Shown: in pieces, positions 1 through 5,900 of the stretch
Layout: the number at the start of each line of letters is the position of its first letter
Position numbering within the stretch: position 1 is the stretch's first letter
Origin: an uncultured Pseudomonadota bacterium
GTDB taxonomy: Bacteria; Pseudomonadota; Gammaproteobacteria; Burkholderiales; Nitrosomonadaceae
Assembly: GCA_903957805.1 (NCBI GenBank)
Contig: CAJBQQ010000214.1
Span: forward strand, 1-19,748
Reading direction: 5' to 3'
DNA length: 19,748 bases
The notes under the pieces: model-generated
Database searches by the model: none
Told to the model about the DNA's origin: nothing
What the model saw: the letters and a program-made list of their open reading frames with translations, nothing else
Program-made: the position numbers and the translations under genes

Positions 1-1
1 G

Positions 2-181
2 ATCCTCTTCATCTACCGTGACGAGGTCTACAATCCTGAGACGCAAGATAAGGGGATTGCGGAGATCATCATCGGTAAGCAGCGTAATGGGCCGATCGGT
101 AAGATCGATCTCACTTTCCTCGGCGAATTCACCCGTTTCGAGAGTTGTGCAAGGTCCAGTCAATATAAATCTGAGTATTGA
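2..181 (+). CDS. dnaB: Replicative DNA helicase DnaB, C-terminal fragment
   Basis: Reading from base 2 gives 59 residues before a TGA stop at 179-181, and the window edge cuts off the rest. The fragment contains [13 protein letters not shown] and [16 protein letters not shown], the near-invariant end of the RecA-like C-terminal ATPase domain of bacterial DnaB, the hexameric helicase that unwinds DNA at the replication fork. The sequence GEFTRFES is the usual end of the conserved domain. The extra tail ([11 protein letters not shown]) is poorly conserved. The usual downstream neighbour alr is not here: the next gene is a peroxiredoxin on the opposite strand. The family assignment is secure from the peptide alone. 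The missing N-terminal domain and Walker motifs cannot be judged. Confidence 0.9.
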   Translation: MLFIYRDEVYNPETQDKGIAEIIIGKQRNGPIGKIDLTFLGEFTRFESCARSSQYKSEY

Positions 182-308
182 GTAGGTGCGTGTTTACAAT
201 GACACTGTCGGTTCAACTCAGGCCCATGAATCAACCTACTACTTTGATGACCTAGACTGTCTTCGGTCAGGACGCGTATCTTTTTGCGGGGTACTGGATA
301 GGTAAACG

Positions 309-341
309 AGAGAGCAGAGTGCGGGAAGGAGCGAGCTCTCT
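309..341. terminator. Weak hairpin between convergent dnaB and peroxiredoxin genes
   Basis: AGAGAGC (309-315) pairs perfectly with GCTCTCT (335-341) around a 19-base loop, between the ends of two convergent genes. There is no T-run on the plus-strand side, so it is not a classical intrinsic terminator. It is listed as a possible bidirectional 3'-end structure only. Confidence 0.25.
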
Positions 342-358
342 GGGGATTATGATGGTCT

Positions 359-823
359 TTATGCCGGTAGTCCTGTTACAAAGTCGAGTACCTCCTGCAC
401 ATGTCCTGGAATCTTGACCCCACGCCATTCCCTTTGTAGCAGTCCATTCCGATCAAATACAAAGGTACTACGTTCAATACCGCGTACCTGTTTTCCGTAC
501 ATATTCTTCATCTTGATGACACCGAATAGCTTGCAGGCGGCCTCATCAGTGTCACTGATCAGATGAAATGGAAAGTCCATCTTTGACTTGAAACCCTCGT
601 GAGACTTGATACTGTCTCGTGATATCCCGACAACCTCACACCCAATCTTGATGAAGTCAGGATATGCATCTCTAAAGTCTTGACCCTCGGTAGTACACCC
701 GGGTGTGTTGTCCTTAGGGTAAAAATAAATTACCAAAGACTTGCCGGAGGTTGCTTCGGATAAACGGAATATCTGCCCGCTGGTGGAGGGCAATTCGAAG
801 TCTGGGAAGGACTGGTTCATCAT
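359..823 (-). CDS. bcp: Thioredoxin-dependent peroxiredoxin (Bcp/PrxQ family)
   Basis: This 154-residue cytoplasmic peroxidase is predicted to reduce hydrogen peroxide and organic hydroperoxides using thioredoxin. The AhpC/TSA fold is clear: FPDFELPSTSG at the N-terminus, then YFYPKDNTPGCTTEG with the peroxidatic cysteine at residue 43. The length is normal for the family. Many Bcp proteins carry the resolving cysteine five residues after the peroxidatic one. That position is Asp here, so this is either a 1-Cys form or it uses C62 or C97. The start is a double ATG (cat cat on the plus strand) and either Met could be used; the upstream ribosome-binding site is only moderate. It lies 77 bp downstream of queD on the same strand, so the two may be co-transcribed. 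Family assignment is firm; the cysteine mechanism is inference. Confidence 0.93.
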   Translation of the reverse strand: MMNQSFPDFELPSTSGQIFRLSEATSGKSLVIYFYPKDNTPGCTTEGQDFRDAYPDFIKIGCEVVGISRDSIKSHEGFKSKMDFPFHLISDTDEAACKLFGVIKMKNMYGKQVRGIERSTFVFDRNGLLQREWRGVKIPGHVQEVLDFVTGLPA

Positions 824-901
824 CGGGTGGTGTTCTCTTTAGAATGTTTTCGCTAATCGGGATAACAAGAATGAAGTCAGTGCAGGCGGTTGAGTAGGGG
901 G

Positions 902-1354
902 TTAAATCTTATTCTTTCGTACTGCATCAGCCCAGCAGTTTGGCGTTTCAAATAGCCGAACCTGTTCTAGTCGTAGGTGGTTACCGTAATGGTCTTGATA
1001 GGCGGTATCGAGTAACTGAAACGCGGTGAGGGCGAGATTCTCAGCGGTAGGAGGCACGTCCAGAACTACGGTCTTGTGTCCTTCGAGGGACTGTAGGAAC
1101 TGTAATACAGGGAGATCTCCTGAGTACGCGAGGAAGGCATGGTCCCACTCATCGACCAGCACTGATTTGGCGATACGTTTTACTTCTGCATAATCCATCA
1201 CCATGCCTTGCTCGGCAACGCCTTCGTCAGTGATAATATCGCCGGACAGAGTGATCTCAATGGCGTAGCGATGGCCATGCATGTGTCGGCACTGGCTATT
1301 ATGGGAGGGTATTCGGTGGCCGGCGTCGAATTCCAGCCTGCGTGTGATTAACAT
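902..1354 (-). CDS. queD: 6-carboxy-5,6,7,8-tetrahydropterin synthase QueD family (PTPS-like)
   Basis: The predicted product is a 150-residue enzyme of the 6-pyruvoyl-tetrahydropterin synthase/QueD family, which converts dihydroneopterin triphosphate toward 7-deazaguanine precursors of queuosine. Zinc ligands H13, H26 and H28 and the catalytic Cys22 lie in FDAGH and CRHMHGH (the C-x3-HGH pattern). DEWDHAFL and a late ETPNC carry the expected Asp/His and Glu residues. The reading frame stays open upstream to 1438, but the extra 28 residues look non-homologous and would overlap the divergent radical-SAM gene. I therefore start at the ATG before LITRRLEFDAGH. No strong ribosome-binding site precedes this ATG, so the start is not fully settled. 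Queuosine synthesis also needs QueE, a radical-SAM enzyme; the neighbour is a radical-SAM protein but looks like a different subfamily. Confidence 0.88.
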   Translation of the reverse strand: MLITRRLEFDAGHRIPSHNSQCRHMHGHRYAIEITLSGDIITDEGVAEQGMVMDYAEVKRIAKSVLVDEWDHAFLAYSGDLPVLQFLQSLEGHKTVVLDVPPTAENLALTAFQLLDTAYQDHYGNHLRLEQVRLFETPNCWADAVRKNKI

Positions 1355-1427
1355 TGATGGGATTGTAACATTGCAACGCACATCGAAACTATTGAATATC
1401 AGCGACCACAGCCGAGATAGCGTCGGC

Positions 1428-2231
1428 ATGAAGTACATCTATCCGGTCGTTTCTCGACGATCGGGCGGTGTGTCGGTGGGTATCAATCTCAACCCTAATA
1501 ATGCGTGTAACTGGCGTTGTATTTATTGCCAGGTTCCGGAGCTCAAGCGCGGCACTGCGCCGGTTATTGATCTGACTAGACTTGATGTAGAGTTACGAAC
1601 CTTCCTGCAGGAGATTTTGCATGGTGACTTCATGCAGAATCAAGTCCCATCGGAGTTAAGGCGCATCACTGATATCGCTCTATCGGGTAATGGCGAACCC
1701 ACCAGTGCTAAAGCGTTTGAACAGGTCATTGAACTGATTGGGCGGGTAAGAGGCAGCCTTGAGTTACCAAAAGAAATTAAGTTAGTGCTGATCACCAATG
1801 GCAGTCTAATCGACCGGGATCATGTTCAGGCCGGGCTGAGACGGATGTCTGAGATTAATGGTGAGGTCTGGTTCAAGTTGGATAGTGTCACACGGTCGGG
1901 GAGGGCGCTCATTAATAATACCCGTATGAGTCTGAACCGAATGCGCACTAACTTGCAGTTGGCCTCGTCTCTGTGCCCAACCTGGCTACAGACCTGTATG
2001 TTCCAGATCGATGACATGCCACCAAGCGAATCTGAGATAGATGCTTATTTAAAGTTTGTTGCGGAATTACTGAGAGATGGTGTGCCACTGAAGGGGGTGA
2101 TGGTCTACGGACTTGCCAGACCATCGATGCAACCTGAATCGCTACGACTCACACAGGTGAGTCAGGGATGGATGGAATCGTTCGGTGCTGAGATTCGGGC
2201 GATGGGACTCGAGGTAAAGCTCAGTCCGTAG
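1428..2231 (+). CDS. Radical SAM protein, TYW1-like (COG0731-type Fe-S oxidoreductase)
   Basis: This is a 267-residue radical S-adenosylmethionine enzyme. Near the N-terminus CNWRCIYC (C27, C31, C34) gives the C-x3-C-x2-C motif that binds the 4Fe-4S cluster. GNGEPTS matches the Gly-rich GGE-type SAM-binding motif, and LVLITNGSL fits the following barrel strand. The arrangement resembles the bacterial relatives of wyosine enzyme TYW1 rather than QueE; the exact substrate is unknown. The frame is open upstream to 1281, but that part is antisense to the queD coding sequence. ATG at 1428 gives MKYIYPVVSRRSGG, a typical family start. The gene is divergent from queD, with 73 bp between the chosen starts, which suggests a shared regulatory region. 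Confidence 0.8.
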   Translation: MKYIYPVVSRRSGGVSVGINLNPNNACNWRCIYCQVPELKRGTAPVIDLTRLDVELRTFLQEILHGDFMQNQVPSELRRITDIALSGNGEPTSAKAFEQVIELIGRVRGSLELPKEIKLVLITNGSLIDRDHVQAGLRRMSEINGEVWFKLDSVTRSGRALINNTRMSLNRMRTNLQLASSLCPTWLQTCMFQIDDMPPSESEIDAYLKFVAELLRDGVPLKGVMVYGLARPSMQPESLRLTQVSQGWMESFGAEIRAMGLEVKLSP

Positions 2232-2308
2232 TCATTACAGATCATGTGATTCGCTTGTAGTGGCGGTGCAACAGTATTCATCGCGGAAGCGATGGATGTT
2301 GTGCCAGG

Positions 2309-2593
2309 CTACTTCAACTTAGCGGATTTTTTCAAGGTTTTATACAGTTCTGGGTTCTGAGTTTTTAGCAGTTCCGCTACGATCAGATCATCCTTTCTGA
2401 TTTTAGTCAGATCGATCTGTTCAATGTGTACCAGCCTGACAAGCTCTCTCACCGGTCGTGGCATGTTACGTCCGCTCTCATATCGGGAACCACCGCTCTG
2501 GGTCACCCCAACCTTGCTCCAGAAATCATTTTGATTAAGACCGAGCTTGCGCCGGATCTCACGTGGACTAGATATTTCTTCAAAGAGCCTCAT
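2309..2593 (-). CDS. Small helix-turn-helix (XRE-type) protein
   Basis: This 94-residue protein has a Cro/C1-like helix-turn-helix: REIRRKLGLNQNDFWSKVGVT, then QSGGSRYESGRNMP, where the recognition helix and the RYESGR turn are recognisable. The C-terminal half is charged (DLTKIRKDDLIVAELLK and a Lys-rich end) and could mediate dimerisation. A good ribosome-binding site (AGAGGA) sits about 8 bases upstream of the ATG. It is divergent from lysC, with about 257 bp between. It may regulate itself or its neighbour, but nothing here proves that. It is too small for a phage repressor with a cleavage domain, and no toxin gene lies beside it. Confidence 0.8.
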   Translation of the reverse strand: MRLFEEISSPREIRRKLGLNQNDFWSKVGVTQSGGSRYESGRNMPRPVRELVRLVHIEQIDLTKIRKDDLIVAELLKTQNPELYKTLKKSAKLK

Positions 2594-2755
2594 AATGCTT
2601 ATCCTCTGCTGTTAGATCTGTGGGATTATGTTGACTGCAAGTTGGATTGAACTTTCAAAATTAAAGTTCCCCACGCCCACATTAATCTAAATCTAGTTTA
2701 TTTTTCATTCAATGCAAGTAAGTAAAGCATTTTCTTTTAATTGATGAAAATTAAT

Positions 2756-2761
2756 TATAAT
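2756..2761 (+). promoter_or_regulatory. Candidate -10 box upstream of lysC
   Basis: A perfect TATAAT lies in a strongly AT-rich stretch (about 2650-2765), 90 bases before the lysC start codon. The hexamer 17 bases further upstream (TCTTTT) is a poor -35, so this would be a weak or activator-dependent promoter. I see no lysine riboswitch fold in the short leader. Confidence 0.35.
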
Positions 2762-2850
2762 CTCGCATGTGGTAGGGAATGAGTGACCTAAGCGGGAACC
2801 GAGTAAGATTTGTACCTTCTAATCATCCTTGATGGGGAATACTAATAAAC

Positions 2851-4080
2851 GTGGCACTAATCATTCAAAAGTATGGCGGTACCTCGGTAGGAAGTCCTGA
2901 ACGCATTAAGAATGTCGCTCGCCGTATCGCGAAATTCCAGTCTAAGGATCATCGGCTGGTGGTGGTGGTATCCGCCATGAGCGGAGAGACCAACCGGTTG
3001 ATTGCTCTTGCCAAGGAGATCCAGGCTAATCCAGATCCACGCGAGCTGGATGTCATGGTCTCGACCGGCGAACAGATCTCGGTGGCACTTCTGTCGATGT
3101 CTCTCATGGAACTCGGTATTAAGGCCAGAAGTTATACCGGTTCACAGGTCCGGATACTGACCGATAGCGCCCATAACAAGGCCCGAATACTGAAGATTGA
3201 TGAGGACCGGATTCGAGCCGATCTGGATGATGGTTACATCGTCGTGGTCGCTGGATTTCAGGGGGTGGATGAATCAGGAAGCATTACGACATTGGGGCGT
3301 GGCGGATCGGATACAACGGCCGTGGCCCTGGCTGCGGCTTTATCGGCTGATGAGTGTCAGATCTATACCGATGTGGATGGTGTTTATACCACCGACCCGC
3401 GCATCGTACCCGAGGCTCGGAGATTAAAGACAATCACCTTCGAGGAGATGCTAGAGATGGCAAGCCTCGGGTCCAAGGTGCTGCAAATCAGATCGGTCGA
3501 GTTCGCCGGTAAGTACAAGGTCAGGCTAAGGGTGCTGTCCAGTTTTGAGGAGGGGGGCGAGGGCACGCTGATCACTTTTGAGGGAGATAAAGATATGGAA
3601 CAAGCCATTATTTCAGGCATCGCATTTAACCGAGACGAGGCCAAGATCACCGTTCTGGGTGTGCCAGACCGCCCGGGTATCGCTTATCAGATACTCGGCC
3701 CGGTAGCCGATGCCAATATCGATGTGGATATGATCATCCAGAACGTGGGCCATGACGGACTGACGGACTTCTCATTCACTGTTCCACGCTATGATTTTGT
3801 GAAAACGGTAGATATCCTTAAGAGCCAGGTTCAGCCCCATATCGGAGCCCGGGATGTGATCGGTGGTGACAGGATTGCTAAGGTATCAATAGTCGGGGTT
3901 GGGATGCGATCTCATGTTGGTATCGCGAGTAAGATGTTCCGAACCTTGGCCGAAGAGGGGATTAATATCCAGATGATCTCTACATCCGAGATAAAGATCT
4001 CGGTGGTGGTGGACGAGAAATACATGGAACTTGCAGTTCGGGTACTACACAAAGTCTTTGACCTTCACCAGGCACCCTGA
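2851..4080 (+). CDS. lysC: Aspartate kinase, monofunctional with two ACT domains
   Basis: This enzyme phosphorylates L-aspartate, the first step toward lysine, threonine, methionine and diaminopimelate. The 409-residue length is typical of monofunctional aspartokinases. The kinase domain opens with KYGGTSVGS, followed by [16 protein letters not shown] and [14 protein letters not shown]. From about residue 260 two ACT regulatory domains follow ([35 protein letters not shown]), so feedback inhibition by lysine and/or threonine is expected from the family. The start is GTG at 2851 ([10 protein letters not shown]), with GGGGA about 12 bases upstream. An internal ribosome-binding site and ATG at 3595 suggest a second, shorter product (separate entry). 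The frequent gammaproteobacterial neighbour csrA is absent: tRNA-Ser comes next. Confidence 0.97.
   Translation: MALIIQKYGGTSVGSPERIKNVARRIAKFQSKDHRLVVVVSAMSGETNRLIALAKEIQANPDPRELDVMVSTGEQISVALLSMSLMELGIKARSYTGSQVRILTDSAHNKARILKIDEDRIRADLDDGYIVVVAGFQGVDESGSITTLGRGGSDTTAVALAAALSADECQIYTDVDGVYTTDPRIVPEARRLKTITFEEMLEMASLGSKVLQIRSVEFAGKYKVRLRVLSSFEEGGEGTLITFEGDKDMEQAIISGIAFNRDEAKITVLGVPDRPGIAYQILGPVADANIDVDMIIQNVGHDGLTDFSFTVPRYDFVKTVDILKSQVQPHIGARDVIGGDRIAKVSIVGVGMRSHVGIASKMFRTLAEEGINIQMISTSEIKISVVVDEKYMELAVRVLHKVFDLHQAP
3580..3597 (+). promoter_or_regulatory. Internal translation start for the lysC beta subunit
   Basis: GAGGGAG at 3580-3586 is followed by an 8-base spacer and an in-frame ATG at 3595-3597, codon 249 of lysC. 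Translation from here would give a 161-residue product of essentially the two ACT domains ([17 protein letters not shown]...). Bacillus and Corynebacterium aspartokinases are known to produce an alpha2beta2 enzyme from such in-frame internal starts at the same place. The sequence signal is direct; use in this organism is inference. Confidence 0.6.
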
Positions 4081-4107
4081 AATTCTATTGTTGAGAGGCG
4101 GAGAGGT

Positions 4108-4136
4108 TTGACCGGAGAGGTGTTAACCGCTATCCT
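4108..4136 (+). promoter_or_regulatory. Sigma-70 promoter for tRNA-Ser
   Basis: TTGACC (4108-4113) and TATCCT (4131-4136) are separated by exactly 17 bases. The stretch after the -10 (AGCGCCTC) is GC-rich, as in stable-RNA promoters that respond to the stringent response. Initiation would fall near 4143, about 90 bases before tRNA-Ser. The tRNA-Arg downstream probably shares the transcript, since a strong terminator appears only after it. Confidence 0.55.
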
Positions 4137-4233
4137 AGCGCCTCTTCTGTGGTGAGAAGACGGGGTATTACAGCGATAGTCGTTGCTTATGGTGAGCCTT
4201 CTGGGTTTAGCCGACCGCCCCGCCGTAAATTTC

Positions 4234-4326
4234 GGAGAGATGGCCGAGTGGTCGAAGGCGCTCCCCTGCTAAGGGAGTATAGGCTCAAAAGGCTTATCGA
4301 GGGTTCGAATCCCTCTCTCTCCGCCA
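4234..4326 (+). tRNA. tRNA-Ser (anticodon GCU)
   Basis: This is a class II tRNA with a long variable arm, 93 bases including an encoded CCA. The acceptor GGAGAGA pairs with TCTCTCC, the D-arm starts GGCCGAG, and the anticodon stem CTCCC/GGGAG encloses CTGCTAA with anticodon GCT (reads AGC and AGU). The T-arm contains GGTTCGAATCC. All stems are intact, so it is judged functional. Confidence 0.96.
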
Positions 4327-4383
4327 GTCTGATATAATTTTGTCGGTAATTAATCCGGTGAGAGATTTGATCAGAAATTTTTA

Positions 4384-4460
4384 GCGCCCGTAGCTCAGCT
4401 GGATAGAGTACTTGGCTACGAACCAAGGGGTCGGCGATTCGAATTCGTCCGGGCGCACCA
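4384..4460 (+). tRNA. tRNA-Arg (anticodon ACG)
   Basis: A 77-base tRNA with encoded CCA. The acceptor GCGCCCG pairs with CGGGCGC, and the D-arm contains GCTCAGCTGGATAGAG. The anticodon stem CTTGG/CCAAG encloses CTACGAA with anticodon ACG, expected to be edited to ICG to read CGU/CGC/CGA. The T-loop is TTCGAAT, and one G-T wobble occurs in the T-stem. It lies 57 bp after tRNA-Ser. Confidence 0.96.
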
Positions 4461-4468
4461 ATAAATCA

Positions 4469-4502
4469 AGGGGTTAGGCGAAAGCTTAACCCCTCTTTTT
4501 TT
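4469..4502 (+). terminator. Intrinsic terminator after the tRNA-Ser/tRNA-Arg unit
   Basis: AGGGGTTA (4469-4476) pairs with TAACCCCT (4487-4494), extended by GGC/GCT including one wobble, around a GAAA tetraloop. The stem is followed by C and a run of seven T. It is a near-ideal rho-independent terminator 9 bases after the tRNA-Arg CCA. Confidence 0.9.
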
Positions 4503-4505
4503 ACC

Positions 4506-4525
4506 GGCTAGCACCGGGCTAGCAC
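4506..4525. repeat. Direct repeat pair GGCTAGCAC at 11-bp spacing
   Basis: GGCTAGCAC occurs at 4506-4514 and 4517-4525, so the two copies lie one helical turn apart on the same face of the DNA. The pair sits immediately after the tRNA terminator. Tyrosine-recombinase arm sites have this kind of spacing, but no integrase gene is present to support that use. Confidence 0.5.
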
Positions 4526-4610
4526 GTATTGTAATTTTAATGATGTAAAAATCCAGTACCCTTCGAGTGCTACCACTATGGAAATGATAGCGTTCTTGAT
4601 TGGAGGTGCA

Positions 4611-4669
4611 GATAGGGCAGTGGACTCTTAATCCGTAGGTCGACAGTTCGAATCTGTCACGGTCCACCA
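4611..4669 (+). pseudogene. tRNA-Lys (CUU) 3' remnant
   Basis: From about 4611 the sequence follows a tRNA-Lys: the D-arm end GATAGGGCAG, anticodon loop CTCTTAA (anticodon CTT) in a GTGGA/TCCGT stem with two wobbles, T-loop TTCGAAT in an intact stem, and 3' acceptor ACGGTCC plus A and CCA ending at 4669. The required 5' acceptor (GGACCGT) and 5' D-stem are missing: the bases where they should lie (4594-4607) do not pair. It therefore cannot form a complete tRNA and is best read as a truncated copy, such as is left at tRNA integration sites. A terminator follows directly. Confidence 0.7.
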
Positions 4670-4676
4670 AATAAAC

Positions 4677-4713
4677 AAGGGGTTACAGGCTTTTGCTTGT
4701 AGCTCCTTTTTTA
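4677..4713 (+). terminator. Intrinsic terminator after the tRNA-Lys remnant
   Basis: AAGGGGTTACAGGC (4677-4690) folds on GCTTGTAGCTCCTT (4695-4708) with a TTTT loop, giving 14 pairs including three wobbles, followed by further T residues. The base AAGGGGTTA is the same as at the tRNA-Arg terminator, suggesting common descent of the two tRNA-terminator cassettes. Confidence 0.8.
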
Positions 4714-4724
4714 TTTTTAAACAT

Positions 4725-4743
4725 ATGTCACCGCTATGTCACC
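4725..4743. repeat. Direct repeat pair ATGTCACC at 11-bp spacing
   Basis: ATGTCACC occurs at 4725-4732 and 4736-4743, again with an 11-bp period and again just after a tRNA-type terminator, like the GGCTAGCAC pair. The sequences of the two pairs differ. Function unknown; integrase or regulator binding is possible. Confidence 0.45.
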
Positions 4744-5109
4744 ATGCTTTCTCTACATAGTGCAGTTATCACCTTAGTTTTTCACCTTCCACAAACTAAA
4801 AACGTTGAGGCTATCTCTAGCATCAGCGTATGTCCTTCCCACCCGGCACCCCCTAAATTGGCTTGATGGTACCTAATCGGCCTATGCAGTCAATTCTGGG
4901 CGAACAATGGGGTTGTTTCTAGAGTTCTAGGCGTACAGGTAGGGTCACATGGCATGTCTTGCTAGTACCGGACTACTTTGCGCTTCACATCGCTCCACCC
5001 TACGGCGCCCTCTTATCCAAGGACCCCCCAGTCTCGTCTAGACACATAGTATTGATGCATGGGAGGTCGCAGGTGTTTCAGTGACAGGTTATGTAACCAT
5101 CAAACTCAC
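4744..5109. other. Intergenic stretch without recognisable genes
   Basis: About 370 bases separate the direct-repeat pair from the toxin-antitoxin promoter. Both strands are broken by stops and no peptide of a known family is apparent. It could be decayed mobile-element DNA, which would fit the tRNA remnant to its left, but I see no transposase or integrase residue in it. Confidence 0.5.
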
Positions 5110-5139
5110 TTGACGATTTATATCTATCTTGATATAAAT
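5110..5139 (+). promoter_or_regulatory. Toxin-antitoxin promoter with overlapping palindromic operator
   Basis: TTGACG (5110-5115) and TATAAA (5133-5138) are exactly 17 bases apart, five of six matches to each sigma-70 hexamer. A perfect 9-bp inverted repeat, ATTTATATC (5116-5124) and GATATAAAT (5131-5139) with a 6-base centre, fills the spacer and covers the -10. This is the expected layout for autorepression by the antitoxin. Initiation would fall near 5144-5146. Confidence 0.65.
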
Positions 5140-5143
5140 GCGC

Positions 5144-5524
5144 ATGATCCGAATTCCTCCCAGCCTATCTCGTGAAAAACCCCTGCATTGGGTGTCATCG
5201 GCAAAAAAGGACTACTTAGCCTTTCCTGCCGATGTTCAGAACGAAATGGGTTATGCCCTAGGATTGGCGCAGCTTGGTGCAAAGCACCCAAAGGCCAAAC
5301 CATGGAAGGGTGAAGGGCCGGGGATTTTCGAGATAGTTGAAGATCATCGGGGCGACACATTTCGCGCAGTCTATACCGTGCGATTTGCTGATGTGGTGTA
5401 TGTCCTTCATGCGTTCCAGAAGAAATCGAAGACTGGGATCAAGACACCACAAGACGATGTAAACCTGATTGCCGAGCGCCTTAAACGTGCGCAAACCGAC
5501 TATGAGAGGAGCAGTAAATTATGA
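5144..5524 (+). CDS. HigB/Gp49-type RelE-superfamily toxin
   Basis: The product resembles the phage-derived Gp49-like/HigB family of type II toxins, predicted ribosome-associated mRNA interferases. Recognisable stretches are KPLHWVSSAKKDYLAFP, GYALGLAQLG, EIVEDHRGDTFRAVYTVRF and YVLHAFQKKSKTGI, the last being the family signature. About 126 residues is slightly longer than usual. An ATG at 5138 is also in frame but lies inside the -10 box, so I prefer the ATG at 5144, which would be translated from a nearly leaderless mRNA since no Shine-Dalgarno is visible. The stop overlaps the antitoxin start by 4 bases (ATGA), implying coupling. The toxin-first order is typical of higBA. Confidence 0.85.
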   Translation: MIRIPPSLSREKPLHWVSSAKKDYLAFPADVQNEMGYALGLAQLGAKHPKAKPWKGEGPGIFEIVEDHRGDTFRAVYTVRFADVVYVLHAFQKKSKTGIKTPQDDVNLIAERLKRAQTDYERSSKL

Positions 5525-5844
5525 GTACAATTACTCACGGTAGCACCAACGTTTTCGCTGACCTAGGTTATGCAGACTCCGCCGAACGTCAAACCAAAAC
5601 GCGTTTAGCTCTGGCAGTAAATGAACTGCTGAAAAATTCAAAACTGAAACAGCGGGAAATCGCAACGTTGCTTGCTATCCCGCAACCCAAAGTCTCATCC
5701 TTGAAAAACTACCGGCTAGACCAATTCTCCGTCGAGCGTCTGATGGAGTTCTTGACTGCGCTCAACCAAGACGTGGAAATTATTATCCGTCCGCGAGCGA
5801 ATTCCATCGGCGCCGGACATATTTCAGTCTTGGCGGTGCAGTAA
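5521..5844 (+). CDS. HigA-type XRE-family antitoxin
   Basis: A 107-residue DNA-binding antitoxin that should neutralise the upstream toxin and repress their shared promoter. The helix-turn-helix runs through residues of about 30-75: LKNSKLKQREIATLLAIPQPKVSSLKNYRLDQFSVERLMEFL. NQDVEIIIRP near the C-terminus is characteristic of this antitoxin subfamily. The N-terminal STNVFADLGYADS is also typical and may contact the toxin. Start ATG at 5521 overlaps the toxin stop. Confidence 0.88.
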   Translation: MSTITHGSTNVFADLGYADSAERQTKTRLALAVNELLKNSKLKQREIATLLAIPQPKVSSLKNYRLDQFSVERLMEFLTALNQDVEIIIRPRANSIGAGHISVLAVQ

Positions 5845-5900
5845 TTTTTTGTTAATTTAACTGAAGTTTGGCAAACCAATAAATGAGTGACGCTAAACGC

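Noticed and set aside
1281..1427. Upstream extension of the radical-SAM frame to 1281
   Set aside because: The extra 49 residues are antisense to conserved QueD coding sequence (including the CxxxHGH region) and lack a homologous look.
1355..1438. 28-residue N-terminal extension of QueD
   Set aside because: It overlaps the start of the divergent radical-SAM gene and precedes the normal family N-terminus.
2594..2850. Lysine riboswitch in the lysC leader
   Set aside because: The leader is short and AT-rich, and I could not find the multi-helix core expected for that riboswitch.
3197..3650. Additional small frames inside lysC on both strands
   Set aside because: They are out-of-frame shadows of a strongly conserved kinase gene, with no ribosome-binding sites or recognisable family.
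4081..4233. A csrA gene after lysC, as common in gammaproteobacteria
   Set aside because: No CsrA-like frame exists here; the space holds only the tRNA-Ser promoter and leader.
4149..4670. Open frames overlapping the tRNA genes on both strands
   Set aside because: They translate tRNA sequence and its antisense, a well-known source of false proteins; the RNA structures explain the conservation.
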